The notes under the pieces are model-generated. The model was not told the DNA's origin and searched no databases. It worked only from the letters and a program-made list of their open reading frames with translations. Shown in pieces: positions 44,909 to 56,538 of a stretch of 64,000 nucleotides of DNA; the first letter of the stretch is position 1, and every line of letters starts with the position of its first letter. The DNA is taken from contig OX387182.1 of assembly GCA_947561395.2 (NCBI GenBank), positions 40,975,949-41,039,948 on the forward strand. Direction: 5' to 3'. A program made the translations under genes and the position numbers. The DNA comes from Buxus sempervirens (Eukaryota > Streptophyta > Magnoliopsida > Buxales > Buxaceae).

Positions 44909-47900
44909 TCAAGTTGGTGCATACAAGTCTCTGATGCCCAACTTGTCAAGTGAGTTGTAGAAAATCTTGCTGCATACCGCTTTGGTAAGTACATCTGCCA
45001 GCTGGTCCTCGGACTTGATGAAGGGAAACCGAATTATCTTAGTCTCAAGATTCTGTTTGATGAAATGTCGATCCACCTCAACATGTTTGGTTCGGTCATG
45101 TTGAACAGGGTTGTGTGAGATGTCAATTGCAGCCTTGTTGTCATAGAATAGGTCCATCTCACAGTTTGGGGCAAAACCAATTTCTGTTAATAGTCTTTTT
45201 AGCCAAAGAAGCTCACAAAGACCCTTAGCCATCCCTCGGAATTCAGCTTCAGCGCTTGATAGAGCTACCACATTCTGCTTCTTACTTCTCCATGTAACAA
45301 GATTCCCACCAACAAACATAAAGTACCCTAAGGTGGACTTTCTATCTGTCATATTTCCTGCCCAATCTGCATCCGTATAGCCCACAACTCTGAGATGATC
45401 ATTTTTTGAGAACATGAGTCCTTTTCCCAGAGATGACTTTAAGTATCGAAGAATTCTGATCACTGCATCCATTTGATCCTCGCTTGGGCAATGCATGAAT
45501 TGGCTTACTATGCTCACAGCATAAGCAATATCCGGGCGAGTATGTGAGAGATAAATGAGCTTTCCAGCTAATCTTTGGTATCTCTCTTTGTTTGTTGGCA
45601 CCTGGTCTGGATATTCTCCAAGTTTATGATTTTGGACAATTGGTGTCTCGGCAGGCTTACACTCTAGTAATCCCACCTCTGATAATAGATCTAGGATATA
45701 TTTTCGTTGAGAAAGAAATATACCCTACTTTGATCTTGCCACTTCGATTCCCAGAAAATATTTAAGGCCTCCCAGATTTTTCATTTCGAACTCAGTCGCC
45801 AAATGCTTTTGGAGTCTTGATATTTCTTCTGGATCATCTCCTGTAATAATCATGTCATCTACATAGATTATCAAGGCCGTGACCTTGCCCAGTTGATTCT
45901 TCAAGAATAATGTATGGTCTGAGTTGCTCTGTTTGTAACCATATTTCTTCATTGCCAAACTAAATCTCCCGAACCATGCTCTAGGTGATTGTTTCAATCC
46001 ATACAGTGCTCGTTGTAACTTACACACCACCTCAACCTCGGACTTCACTGTGTAGCCTGGTGGAACATTCATGTAGACTTCCTCCTCAAGATCCCCATGA
46101 AGGAAGGCATTCTTTACATCATATTGATGCAGTGGCCGGTCGAGGTTCGCTGCAAGAGATAATAATACTCTTACCGTGTTCAATTTGGCCACTGGTGAGA
46201 AGGTTTCCTGGTTGTCTACTCCATACGTCTGTGTGTAGCCTTTTGCTACTAGCCTTGCTTTGTATCGGTCAATTGACCCATCTGCTTTGTGTTTAATGGA
46301 GAACACCCATTTACACCCCACCGTCTTCTTTCCTTTGGGTAGAGGAACAAGAGTCCATGTGTCATTTTTCAGTAGATCGAGTCTCCATTTCCTCTTTTAC
46401 AGCTTGCATCCATTTAGGATCTATTAGGGCTTCATGAACATCTGTAGGGACACGGCATGAAGAAAGTTCTTGCACAAATGTGTTGAGTGGTTTTGACAGC
46501 CTTTCTGTGGAAACATAGTTGGCAATCGGATACTTAGAGCTTCGTTCTCCAATATCTGGAGAATATCTATTTGGTGGCTTGCCACGATTGTGCCTGAAAG
46601 GTAAAGTATAGCCAACAGGGATATCTATATCATCAGAATTTGAAGGTGTAGTAGGGGAGTTTACCTCAGGGATATTCTCAGGAGATGGGTCTTCAGGTAC
46701 TGCAGAGTGGGGGGTTTCTATTTCAGCTTTTGAACATGTAGATGCTTCCCTGGGAACTATCTCAGCTTCTGAAGGCACACCTAGTTCTGTATGTAGTGCT
46801 TCCTCATTGACTTGAATTTCAGTGTCGTTAAATCTCGACCAGTCAAATCTTAACCAATTCGGCTCTTCACCATTGATCTCCCCCTGATGAGGTGAATTTG
46901 TTACCGAAGAAGGGAAGAACGTGTCAGACTCCAAGAAAGTGACATCCATGGTCACATAGGTACGTTTGTTGACCGGGTCATAGCATCGGTATCCCTTTTG
47001 ATGTAAGACGTATCCCAAGAAGAGACATCGGATGGCACATGGATCCAGTTTCGTGCGCTGGTTCTTATGGAGATGAACAAATGCAACACACCCAAAAATC
47101 CGAGGGGGAATCATTAACATTGATGGCAAGGGAACATAGGTCGAGAGAGTCTGTAGTGGAGTCTTGAAGTCCAATCCTTTGGAGGGCATCCGATTGAGGA
47201 GATGCACAGCTTAGGCAACAGCATCAGCCCAATATCTACTAGGCACATGAGCTCCAAGTAATAGAGCCCGAGCAGTTTCAAGAATATGCCGGTTTTTTTT
47301 CTCTCAGCCACACCATTCTGCTGAGGAGTCTGTGGGCAAGAGGTTTCATGAACCATGCCATGATTTTTGAAGTATTCAAGAAACTGATTATTCACATATT
47401 CCCCACCATTATCTGATCTAAGGACCTGAATCTTAGCAGAAAATTGGGTCTGAACCATAGTGTGGAAAGACTGAAACACACTTAGAACTTCATCTTTGTG
47501 TTTCAGCAAATACAACCAAGTCATGCGAGTGCAATCATCTATAAATATCACAAACCATCGAATACCAGAAATTGTAGAAATCGGGGCCGGACCCCATACA
47601 TCAGAGTGGATTAAAGCAAACGGAACATTACTTTTATTCATATTCAAAGGGTAGGTAGCTCTCTGACTTTTAGCAAGAATACAGGTTTCACATTTGAGAT
47701 CCAATATCGACATATTAGAAAACAAATCAGGAAATAGATGCTTCATATAACCAAAGGAGGGATGTCCTAACCGACGATGCCAAAGCCAAATCTGTCACTC
47801 TTTAATATCCATCGGATGATGCATGTGGTGTGCACGGCCCATGCTGAAATCATCCATGCCCCCCCCCCCCCTCTTAGTACCACGCCCAATGATCTCCTTG

Positions 47901-49326
47901 GTAAGAATATCCTGGAGTAAACAAAAAGTAGAATACATAAGTACTACACAATTTAAGGCTGTGGTAACTTGGCTAACCGATAGCAGTTTATGGGAAAGAG
48001 AGGGAACAAGCAAGGTATGAGTTAGTGATAAAGTAGGTGACAGAGTTACAGTGCCAGCCCTTGTGACCGGAGAGAGAACCCCATTGGTGTTGGCAATACA
48101 AGTGCGCCGTGGTGGGGAGGTTTGTGTAAAGTCTTTGGCTTCAAAAGTCATGTGGTCAGATGCTCCAGAATCAACGATCCAAGAACTAGAACTGTTATCA
48201 CCATCGTGAGAGGAGCTGCAAAGAGCAATACTGCATTTACCTGGATCTGTGGTGGATGTATCTCCTTGAGAAGTCTCGATTTGGGGTGAAAGAGATAGAT
48301 GTGGCTCGACTGTAACCACAGCAGCTTGACCAGTACCTCCAATCGAACCATTACCATCATGGCGTTTTCGAGCTTGAAGTTCATTCCACCAGTCGGGGTA
48401 TCCATGAAGTTTGAAGCAGTTCTCTCGAATGTGTTTCCCATTTCCACAGTGAGAACACTTGGTTCCCCCGGAAGAAGAGGTTCGTGGCTTGAAAGGTGTG
48501 TCATTCTTCCTGCTGTCCAGAGAGAGAGAGATGGAAATGATCGTCCAGTTTTAAAGCCTTTTGAGGCCAGAACTGCTCCTGGAGTAGTATTGGAGCCCTC
48601 GGTGATCATCACAGCTTGTCGGACAGCCTCCCGGCGAGCATGAGCATAAGCTTGTTCGATTGTGGGGAATGGCCGCATCTGTAATATGTCGCTGCGAATT
48701 TTGTCAAGCCTATCATCCAGGCCATCTAAGAAAGCATACACTCGATCTTCTTGTAGAAAGTCATTGTAATGTTGAATATCAACACTACATTCCATTGGGT
48801 TTGGGCGACGAAAATCAATCTCACGCCATAACCCTTGTAGATCAGTAAAATATTTCTCAAGAGAACCACCTGCTTGTTTTAGACAGGACACACGCCGCCG
48901 AAGATCATACACCTGAGATGTATCACTTCCATCAAAAAATGTAGTAGCAATGGAATCCCATACCTGTTTTGCAGTTGGGAACCTGATGAAGTTGCCGATC
49001 AGTGATGGATCCAAGGAATTAATCAGCCATCCCTTGACAATGGCATTGTCTGTGCGCCACTTTCAGAAGAATGGGTCTGTTTGTGAAGGTTGGACAGTGT
49101 CACCATTAATGAATCCCAACTTGTCTTTGCCATAGATGTACATCTCCACAACTTGGGACCAAAGAGAATAATTAAAACCATCTAGCTTGATGCCAATTGG
49201 AGCAGCAGAACTGTCAATGGTCTGGGTAGGAGCTGGAGTTTTATTCAAAACTTCAGTCATTCTTGTGGTTAATTCCGTGATGATGGTGTTGGGGTCAGAG
49301 TCACTGGTTTGGCCGAGTTTTGCCAT
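44909..49326 (-). pseudogene. Copia gag-pol polyprotein, multiply broken
   Basis: Reading from 49326 (MAKLGQTSDSD), the parts are: gag (LDGFNYSLWSQVVEMY), zinc knuckle (CSHCGNGKHIRENC, about 48460-48420), protease (WIVDSGASDHM), integrase ([40 protein letters not shown]), RT (KWVFSIKHKADG, YVDDMIITGD) and RNase H (VGYTDADWAGN, DNKAAIDISHNPVQHDRTKH) to a stop at 44909. In-frame stops lie at 49063-49065 (TGA), 47792-47794 (TGA), about 47213 (TAA) and 45722-45724 (TAG); the first, second and last fit C-to-T changes. Frameshifts lie at a GA dinucleotide run (about 48525), an eight-A run (about 47293) and near 46380. It cannot encode its own proteins. Confidence 0.9.
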
Positions 49327-49412
49327 AGGTGCAGCAAGATGGGTAGTGTGATAGGTTTAGAAAATGACCATAGGATGAAAAGAAAGAAGAGAAAGTTGAC
49401 ATAGGATCGGAA

Positions 49413-49427
49413 CCTGCTTTGATACCA
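49413..49427 (-). other. tRNA(iMet)-type primer-binding site
   Basis: On the minus strand TGGTATCAAAGCAGG follows directly after the 5' LTR. It differs by one base from the standard initiator-Met PBS TGGTATCAGAGC used by many copia elements. Confidence 0.85.
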
Positions 49428-49687
49428 TGACAAAATCGTGAGAAAACTCTTCTGTTATTTCATCTTTTTCACTTATCTATACAAAGAATGAGTATGTACA
49501 TATATAATCTGTGAATCCTACGTATATTTGGTTATACTGATTTTATGGCTAAACTCAAGGTAGATCCATATAATCAGGGATTGACAATCAATCAATATAA
49601 TCAGGGATTGACAGTCAATCCATATATGGGAAGATTTAACGCTCAAGAATCTTCCCATAATCTCTCTTGGGACAACTCACGCCAACA

Positions 49688-49925
49688 GTTTGAGATTCCT
49701 ATGGAGGTTTATCATGTGCATTAATGATCTGTATCATAGCTTTTGAGTCTCCTTCAAGCTAGATTCTTCTATATCCCATCTTGTGTGCAAGTTGAAGTCC
49801 TTCCAATGCTGCATATGTTTCTGCTTCTAGTGCTGTGGTTGTTCCCATTTGTGCTACAAATCACTCCAGCAACTGCCATTCCTGGACATCCTTTGGCTTC
49901 GCCATCAACATTTATCTTTTTATAT
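49688..49925 (-). mobile_element. LINE RNase H remnant, upstream piece
   Basis: On the minus strand the segment reads NVDGEAKGCPGMAVAGVICS then TTTALEAETYAALEGLQLA, HKMGYRRI, stop, LEGDSKAMIQIINAHD. This is the D-G-x-x-x-G-x-x-G start and E-x-x-A-x-x-x-G-L centre of RVT_3-type RNase H in plant LINEs. It has at least two stops and one frame change. The copia element at 44642-49687 inserted into it. Confidence 0.7.
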
Positions 49926-51433
49926 ACTGTATCGGTGGGCCTAAATACAATATCTCATCACATGGATTCCTCAAGAAGCTACTTACACAAGAAAAACTCA
50001 TTCAGCTGAAGGTTATCAATCAATCCAAGTGAATTTTTTGATTGAAGTAACTATTATTGTTCTACTTTCATTATTAGCTAGGCTCCCCAATTATGACGCA
50101 CGAGATAGTGCGTCAACTTCAAAAACTCCTAATTCAAATATAACTCAAAATATAATTGAACCAATCATACTTTTAACACAAACCAAACCTACTTTAAGCA
50201 TAAAATTAAGCGAACAGAATTACCTAAGACCTAACAAATTAATTTGATTCTCTACTTATATAAACCCTTACTATCTATTGTTCTTACCTCTTGCTACTAT
50301 ATTTCAAAGGTTTGATTGCTTGTGAGAAGCTTTGAACTCTCCCAAGGACGACTCTGGTCATGGTGTTGACGAATCACATGGAGCTTAATGCAATTTGACA
50401 GATACAATATTTAACAAACATGAGGACCACAAAGCAACTCTGTTTCTTTCCATTTTTTTTTTCATTGGGTGAATAAAAAGGCAAATGAAATTAAACAGAA
50501 CTTAAACAGATACAATAAGAGTTGTTGCACAGCCATAGAGTTTACCAAAAAGTAGAGTCTTTAAGAACTGGGGAGGAACCCAATGTCAATAACATAAAAA
50601 GCTGCTAAGAGCAGAGCTTGCCAAATGAACTGTACCTGGTTTGCCTCACAATTGACAATTGACAATTGACATCTTGACTATGAATCCTCTTCAATACCAG
50701 CTCATGTTGTTGTTGCTTCAACAATGATATCTGATGAGATTCCAATTGTCGAGCACAAAGCAGCAATGAAATGTCCACTTGAATTCCTGCCATCAACCAG
50801 TAGCAGCTTCTCACCTAGATTTGGCCGCACCAAAAATGCATCCAAAGTAATTAGAAAAATTAAGCTCCACTAGGAGGCAATTAATTAATAGATTGGATGC
50901 AAACACAAATTTTCATCCTATAACGAAGCATTTAATTACTTTCGAGAACATTGTCTCTCATTTTGTTAAGACAATGCTCCCTCCTAATTTGGTAAAACGG
51001 TTCTTAGATGAATTTTGATTACTATCAAAATTAATCAAAATTCATGAGTTACAATGTCTATAACACAGGCAACGGTCAAAGATGTCACGGGAGTCCAAAA
51101 ACTGATCATACACGTTTTTCATCTAGAAATGAAGAAGCCAAAAATATGGAGCAATCCAAAAAAAAAAAAATCCAAATGCCAAAATAATGAAATATTAAAA
51201 TGAAATAATCGCCCTAGAGCAGTAAGATAATTGTTACCAGTTTTAGGTAAAAAAGGAAGTTTATATTAATTAATTGCTACATGAAAAGAAGTAGAAAATG
51301 GATAAAAAACTCTTTATCCAAAAAAAAAAAAAAAAAAAAGGATAAAAAATCTATTGCAATACCAGTAAGACACGCACCTGGTTTCTTGACGATTTCTTGC
51401 TTCTTCCACCGCTTTTTTTAAATCCCAAACCGG
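49926..51433. other. No gene recognised; right part duplicates the 3' flank of the first NLR
   Basis: From about 51070 to 51420 the sequence matches 10815-11210 (landmarks gagtccaaaaactgatcata, agtaagataatt and ttttaggtaaaaa), so the NLR duplication includes the 3' flank. A minus-strand segment at 50605-50820 has an open exon-like stretch (EKLLLVDGRNSSGHFIAALC) ending in a stop; its family is unknown. Confidence 0.5.
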
Positions 51434-51739
51434 TTAGAGGTGGTAGTTCTCCCAATTCCCGTTTCTCCAAAATTTAGAACGAACATGTGGGATGTGAGAA
51501 ATTTTCGAGTGATCTTCGCCTTCATCTGGATATAGCCTTGCTAGAAATTCATCCGGCATGTCGTAAAACCAAAGCACGTTGAGATTGAGTTCTTCAATTC
51601 CAAATGGCAGCTTCTCTAGCAACTCGCAACGTGAAATGGTTAATTCTTCAAGGACAGGCATTGTTCTCTTTTCCATTGTTACCGACTTTAATCCATTTAA
51701 TTTGTCAAGACGTAACCACTTGAGTCTTTGAAACCCTCT

Positions 51740-52133
51740 TGTTGTGATTAAACCCTAGATCTGGATCTGATAATAACCAAGAAGCAAGAAACAAATAGAG
51801 AAAAGAAAACAGAGATCACAAGCACACAACGATTTACGTGGTTCGGCACGAAGCCTACGTCCACGGGCGAAGATCGGAACAAGCTTTCACTATGAGAAGG
51901 AAAAATGAAGAGATTACAGAATGAGCTCTCTGGCTCTCAAAACCCCTAATATCAAAAGACCCATAACATACACGAACCGGGTTGGGTCAGAACCCACCAT
52001 GAATCGGGTCGGGTCGGCCGGGGGCTCCGCCCCCGGACCCCCGTGGGTGAAGGTGAGGAAAACCTCACCATTCACCAAATAAACGAGTCAGCGGGTCGTC
52101 CATCGGGTTTGAATTCGAGACACCCACATTACA
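51740..52133 (-). repeat. 3' LTR of the 51.7-56.5 kb copia element
   Basis: 394 bp. It matches 56205-56538 with few base changes and 60 additional bases (about 52017-52076). It is rich in the word gggtcgggtc and carries ctctggctctcaaaacccct. Confidence 0.95.
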
Positions 52134-52223
52134 AATCTCCACCTTGGCTCGAATACAGCCAACAATACCTCACCATAAGCAAAAAACTTTCCTCCCATCT
52201 TCTCCACAAAACCCCGAAGGGTT

Positions 52224-55200
52224 TCACATACTATAAACACCAATCAAGTCCAAGCAGTGCTTGAACTTGGCAGCAGGAATCGGCTTAGTCAACATGTCTG
52301 CTGGATTATCTGCTGTGCCAATCTTCTTCACTTCTATATGTCCTTCAGATATAATATCTCGGATGAAGTGATATCTAACATCAATATGCTTGGTCCTCTC
52401 ATGATACATCTGATTTTTAGTCAGATGTATAGCACTCTGACTGTCACAGTGAATAACAGTCAAACCTTGTTGTAAACCCAACTCACCAAGCAAACCTCTC
52501 ATCCAAACACTCTCCTTTACTGCTTCAGTCACAGCCATGTACTCTGCTTCCGTAGTGGATAAGGCAACTGTAGCCTGTAATGTTGCCTTCCAGCTAACAG
52601 CACAACCTGAGAGAGTGAAGACATAACCTGTCAAAGATCTCCTCCTATCATGGTCACCAGCAAAATCTGAATCTACAAATCCAACAACATTAATTTTAAC
52701 TCTACTATCAAATGCCAAGCCAACATCTGTAGTACCCTTTAAATACCGAAGTATCCATTTCACTGCCTGCCAATGTGTCTTCCCTGGATGTCCCATGTAC
52801 CTACTGACAACACTAACAGCATGTGAGATATCTGGGCGCGTGCAAACCATGGCATACATTAAACTACCAACTGCACTAGCATATGGAACATGAGACATGT
52901 GCTCCTTCTCCTCCTCTGTCTGTGGTGACAATTCTGCTGAAAGTCTAAAGTGAGCAGCAAGTGGAGTACTTACAGGCTTAGAACTCTGCATCCCGAAGCG
53001 CTCAAGTACTTTCTCAATGTATCTCTTCTGAGACAAGTACAACTTCCCAGCCTTTCTATCCCTGTGAATTTCCATACCCAAAATCTTCTTTGCTGCACCT
53101 AGGTCTTTCATCTCAAACTCATCACCAAGCTGCATCTTCAACTTGTCAATCTCAGACATGCTTTTAGCAACAATAAGCATGTCATCTACATACAGTAACA
53201 AGTACATAAAGGAGCCATCTGAGAGCCTTCTGAAATAAACACAACTATCATGCTCACTTCTAGAGTAGCTATGTCCAATCATAAATGTGTCAAAACGCTT
53301 ATACCACTGTCTAGGTGATTGTTTCAAGCCGTACAATGACTTTTTTAATAAGCAAACATGATCTTCCATACCTGAAACTGCGAACCCCTCTGGCTGATGC
53401 ATGTAAATTTGCTCCTCAAGCTCACCATGCAGAAAAGCTGTCTTAACGTCAAGCTGCTCCAACTCTAAGTCAAAAGCAACAACCATAGCAAGCAGTATGC
53501 GGATAGAGCTATGCTTCACAACTGGTGAGAATACTTCATTGAAGTCCACACCCTCTTTCTGACTATAGCCCTTTGCCACTAAACGAGCCTTGTACCTTAC
53601 ATCTTCTATCCCTGGAGTTCCTTCCTTCTTCTTGAAGACCCATTTACAGCCAACAATCCTTTTACCCTTTTGTGGTCTCACCAGCTTCCAAGTCTGATTC
53701 TTTTGGAGAGACTCCATCTCCTCAGTCATGGCAACAGTCCACTGTGCAGACTCACTACTCATGACAGCCTCACGGTATGTGGAAGGCTCCTGAAACTCAA
53801 CTGTATCTGCCACAGTTAATGCATAAGCAACAAAGTCTGCATAGCTGTATCTTTGAGGTGGCCTAATGACTCTCCTTTCTCTCCCAGTAGCAATGCTATA
53901 TTGCCTTTGTTGTGGTGCATCTTCCTCACTAGGATATTGCACCTCTTCTTCAATAGGCTGACTAGTAGTGTCAATCTGCTCTTTTTCAGAACACTCTAAC
54001 TCCACCTGCTCACTGACACCACGGTCCCTACTTGCATCAACACACTCCTCCTTTTGACGAAGCATGACAGATTCATCAAAGGTAACATCCCTGCTGATAA
54101 GGAACTTGGATGACTTAGGGTCAGGGCACCACAACCTATATCCCTTTACCCCAGATGCATAACCCAGAAATATGCACTTCTTAGCTCGAGGTTCTAGTTT
54201 CCCTTCGTTAACATGAGCATAAGCAGGACAACCAAAAATCCTCAAACTAGAATAATCAGCATGAGTACCAGACCATACCTCTTCAGGAGTCTTACATTCA
54301 ATCGCAGTCGATGGAGACCGATTTACCAAGTAACAAGCAGTGGAAATTGCTTCAGCCCAAAATTCTTTTCCTAAACCAGCATTAGAGAGCATACAACGAG
54401 CTCTCTCTAAAAGAGTCCTGTTCATGCGTTCTGCTACACCATTTTGCTGAGGAGTTTTCCTTACTGTACGGTGCCTTACAATCCCCTCATTCTTGCAGAA
54501 CTCATTAAACTCGCCATGACAAAACTCCAAACCATTATCAGTTCTCAAACGCTTGATCTTCTTACCAGTCTGTTTCTCAATCATAGTCTTCCACTGCTTA
54601 AAGTTGAGAAACACCTCATCTTTGTGTTTCAAAGTAAACACCCAAACCTTTCTTGAAAAGTCGTCGATGAAGGTTAGAAGATACCGAGAACCGCCCTTAG
54701 AAGGAACACGAGAGGGACCCCAAAGATCAGAATGAATATAGTCCACAGTGCCCTTAGTTCTATGAACTGCAGTGCTGAACTTTACCCTGCATTGTTTCCC
54801 AAATATGCAATGTTCACAAAAGTCCAACTTTCCAATTTTCTGACCACCAAGCAAGCCTTGCTTGCTCAACACTGTCAATCCTCTCTCACTCATATGCCCT
54901 AAGCGCATATGCCATAGTTGAGTATTATCAGAATCTGGATTTGTAGATGATGAAACTGCTGCAGTACCTATAATTGTATTACCTTCAAGTACATAAAGGC
55001 CATTGACCTTATTTCCTTTCATTACTACCAAAGCACCCTTTGTCACCCTTATAACTCCACCTTCAGCCGTGTACCTACACCCATTGGAGTCAAGTGTGCC
55101 CAAAGAAATAAGGTTTCTCTTCAGATCTGGTACATGTCGAACATCAGTCAAAGTCCTAACAGTACCATCATGCATCTTGATCCGAACTGTTCCAACCCCA

Positions 55201-56174
55201 ACAATTTTACAAGCTATGTTATTTCCCATCAAAGCTGTACCACCATTCACTGATTGATATGTTGTGAACCAATCTTTGTTGAGACACATATGGTGGGAAC
55301 AACCCGAATCAAGAATCCATTCTCCATCCGAGCGTACACTGTTGACAATAACTGTGAGAACATTTTCAGAACCATCTGAATTTTCTTCAACATTACCAGC
55401 AACTTCCTTAGCCTTCCTCTCTTTAAGCTTTGGGCAGTCTCTCTTAAAGTGTCCAGGCTTGTGACAGAAATGACATTTATATCTTCTAGACTTAGAATTT
55501 GATCTAGATTTATCTCTGTCACCATTAAAACCTTTCTCTTTCGTTCTACCTCTCACCATCAAACCCTCAGCCTGATCCTCACTCCCATTCCCAGATACCT
55601 TTTTTCTTAATTCTCGAGAATGCAAGGATCCCTTAACATCCTCCATAGAAATCGTATCCTTTCCATAGAGTAAGGTAGTGACAAAATGTTCATAAGATGG
55701 AGGTAACGAACACAACACTATAAGAGCCTGATCCTCATCATCAATTTTTACATCAATATTTCTCAGATCCATAATAATCTTATTAAATTCATCAAGGTGA
55801 TCTGTAATAGACATACCTTCTCGCATCCGAAGAGTATAGAGGCGTTGTTTCAAATACAACCTGTTCGTGAGAGATTTGGTCATATACAGGCTCTCCAGCT
55901 TGAGCCACAACTCAGGCGCACTCTCTTCGTCTGCAACCTCCCGTAACACCTCATCGCTCAAGCACAACAGAATCGCACTGTGAGCCTTTTCCATCAGATC
56001 ATCCTTCTCACCATCCGACATCGTTGCAGGTAGAGAATCTCTACCTTTAAGAGCTTTACCTAACCCCTGTTGAACCAATAGAGCACGCATCTTCAATCGC
56101 CATAAACTGAAGCTATTCTGCCCATTAAATTTCTCCACTTCATACTTCGTAGCTGCCATATCAGAAACCCCCAA
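52224..56174 (-). CDS. Copia gag-pol polyprotein (1316 aa, intact)
   Basis: One open frame. The likely start is the Met at residue 6 ([13 protein letters not shown]), as in Tnt1-like gag; the Met at 56174 is also possible. Rough order: gag residues 6-225; CCHC zinc knuckle [14 protein letters not shown] about 234-247; aspartic protease [11 protein letters not shown] about 286-296; integrase with [24 protein letters not shown] and [15 protein letters not shown] with [26 protein letters not shown] and [10 protein letters not shown]; RNase H with [11 protein letters not shown] and [12 protein letters not shown]; end [11 protein letters not shown]. Length and order are normal for Ty1/copia. It directs reverse transcription and integration of the element. 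With matching LTRs, PBS and purine tract, this copy could still be active. Confidence 0.95.
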   Translation of the reverse strand: MGVSDMAATKYEVEKFNGQNSFSLWRLKMRALLVQQGLGKALKGRDSLPATMSDGEKDDLMEKAHSAILLCLSDEVLREVADEESAPELWLKLESLYMTKSLTNRLYLKQRLYTLRMREGMSITDHLDEFNKIIMDLRNIDVKIDDEDQALIVLCSLPPSYEHFVTTLLYGKDTISMEDVKGSLHSRELRKKVSGNGSEDQAEGLMVRGRTKEKGFNGDRDKSRSNSKSRRYKCHFCHKPGHFKRDCPKLKERKAKEVAGNVEENSDGSENVLTVIVNSVRSDGEWILDSGCSHHMCLNKDWFTTYQSVNGGTALMGNNIACKIVGVGTVRIKMHDGTVRTLTDVRHVPDLKRNLISLGTLDSNGCRYTAEGGVIRVTKGALVVMKGNKVNGLYVLEGNTIIGTAAVSSSTNPDSDNTQLWHMRLGHMSERGLTVLSKQGLLGGQKIGKLDFCEHCIFGKQCRVKFSTAVHRTKGTVDYIHSDLWGPSRVPSKGGSRYLLTFIDDFSRKVWVFTLKHKDEVFLNFKQWKTMIEKQTGKKIKRLRTDNGLEFCHGEFNEFCKNEGIVRHRTVRKTPQQNGVAERMNRTLLERARCMLSNAGLGKEFWAEAISTACYLVNRSPSTAIECKTPEEVWSGTHADYSSLRIFGCPAYAHVNEGKLEPRAKKCIFLGYASGVKGYRLWCPDPKSSKFLISRDVTFDESVMLRQKEECVDASRDRGVSEQVELECSEKEQIDTTSQPIEEEVQYPSEEDAPQQRQYSIATGRERRVIRPPQRYSYADFVAYALTVADTVEFQEPSTYREAVMSSESAQWTVAMTEEMESLQKNQTWKLVRPQKGKRIVGCKWVFKKKEGTPGIEDVRYKARLVAKGYSQKEGVDFNEVFSPVVKHSSIRILLAMVVAFDLELEQLDVKTAFLHGELEEQIYMHQPEGFAVSGMEDHVCLLKKSLYGLKQSPRQWYKRFDTFMIGHSYSRSEHDSCVYFRRLSDGSFMYLLLYVDDMLIVAKSMSEIDKLKMQLGDEFEMKDLGAAKKILGMEIHRDRKAGKLYLSQKRYIEKVLERFGMQSSKPVSTPLAAHFRLSAELSPQTEEEKEHMSHVPYASAVGSLMYAMVCTRPDISHAVSVVSRYMGHPGKTHWQAVKWILRYLKGTTDVGLAFDSRVKINVVGFVDSDFAGDHDRRRSLTGYVFTLSGCAVSWKATLQATVALSTTEAEYMAVTEAVKESVWMRGLLGELGLQQGLTVIHCDSQSAIHLTKNQMYHERTKHIDVRYHFIRDIISEGHIEVKKIGTADNPADMLTKPIPAAKFKHCLDLIGVYSM

Positions 56175-56189
56175 ATCTGAGCAACCTTA

Positions 56190-56201
56190 GCTCTGATACC
56201 A
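56190..56201 (-). other. tRNA(iMet) primer-binding site of the copia element
   Basis: On the minus strand TGGTATCAGAGC, the classical complement of the 3' end of initiator Met tRNA, lies three bases after the 5' LTR (56205-56538). Confidence 0.95.
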
Positions 56202-56204
56202 GTT

Positions 56205-56538
56205 TGTTGTGATTAAACCCTAGATCTGGATTTGATAATAACCAAGAAGCAAGAAACAAATAGAGAAAAGAAAACAGAGATCACAAGCACACAACGATTT
56301 ACGTGGTTCGGCACGAAGCCTACGTCCACGGGCGAAGATCGGAACAAGCTTTCACTATGAGAAGGAAAAACGAAGAGATTACAGAATGAGCTCTCTGGCT
56401 CTCAAAACCCCTAATATCAAAAAAGACCCATAACAAACACGAACCGGGTCGGGTCAGAACCCACCATGAAACGGGTCGGGTCAATAAACGGGTCAGCGGG
56501 TCATCCATCGGGTCTGAATTCGAGACACCCACATTACA
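56205..56538 (-). repeat. 5' LTR of the 51.7-56.5 kb copia element
   Basis: 334 bp. It is the same as 51740-52133 apart from a few substitutions, small indels and the missing 60 bases. The promoter is expected here, reading toward lower coordinates. Confidence 0.95.

Larger units (their letters stand above)
44642..49687 (-). mobile_element. Ty1/copia retrotransposon, coding-decayed, with near-identical LTRs
   Basis: The 5046-bp element has TG...CA ends (TGACAAAATCG to CGCCAACA) and a 5-bp target repeat GTTTG at 44637-44641 and 49688-49692. The 260-bp LTRs at 44642-44901 and 49428-49687 differ at only two bases. On the minus strand the primer-binding site TGGTATCAAAGCAGG (49427-49413) abuts the right LTR, and a purine tract (cttgagggggag) abuts the left one. 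The order gag, protease, integrase, RT, RNase H identifies Ty1/copia. It has inserted in a LINE remnant. Confidence 0.95.
51740..56538 (-). mobile_element. Ty1/copia (Tork/Tnt1-like) retrotransposon, coding-intact
   Basis: The 4799-bp element has TG...CA ends (TGTTGTGATTAAACC to CCCACATTACA) and a 5-bp target repeat CCTCT at 51735-51739 and 56539-56543. Left LTR 51740-52133 (394 bp) and right LTR 56205-56538 (334 bp) are nearly identical except that the right one lacks 60 bases present in the left (GC-rich ggctccgcccccgg region). Read on the minus strand, the initiator-Met PBS is 3 bases from the 5' LTR, and the purine tract (aaggtggagattt) touches the 3' LTR. It encodes one uninterrupted 1316-residue polyprotein. 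It sits in the LRR part of the second NLR. Confidence 0.97.

Noticed and set aside
45985-46296. Plus-strand frames over the copia elements (also 48299-48643 and 55003-55257)
   Set aside because: They are antisense shadows of the gag-pol reading frames.
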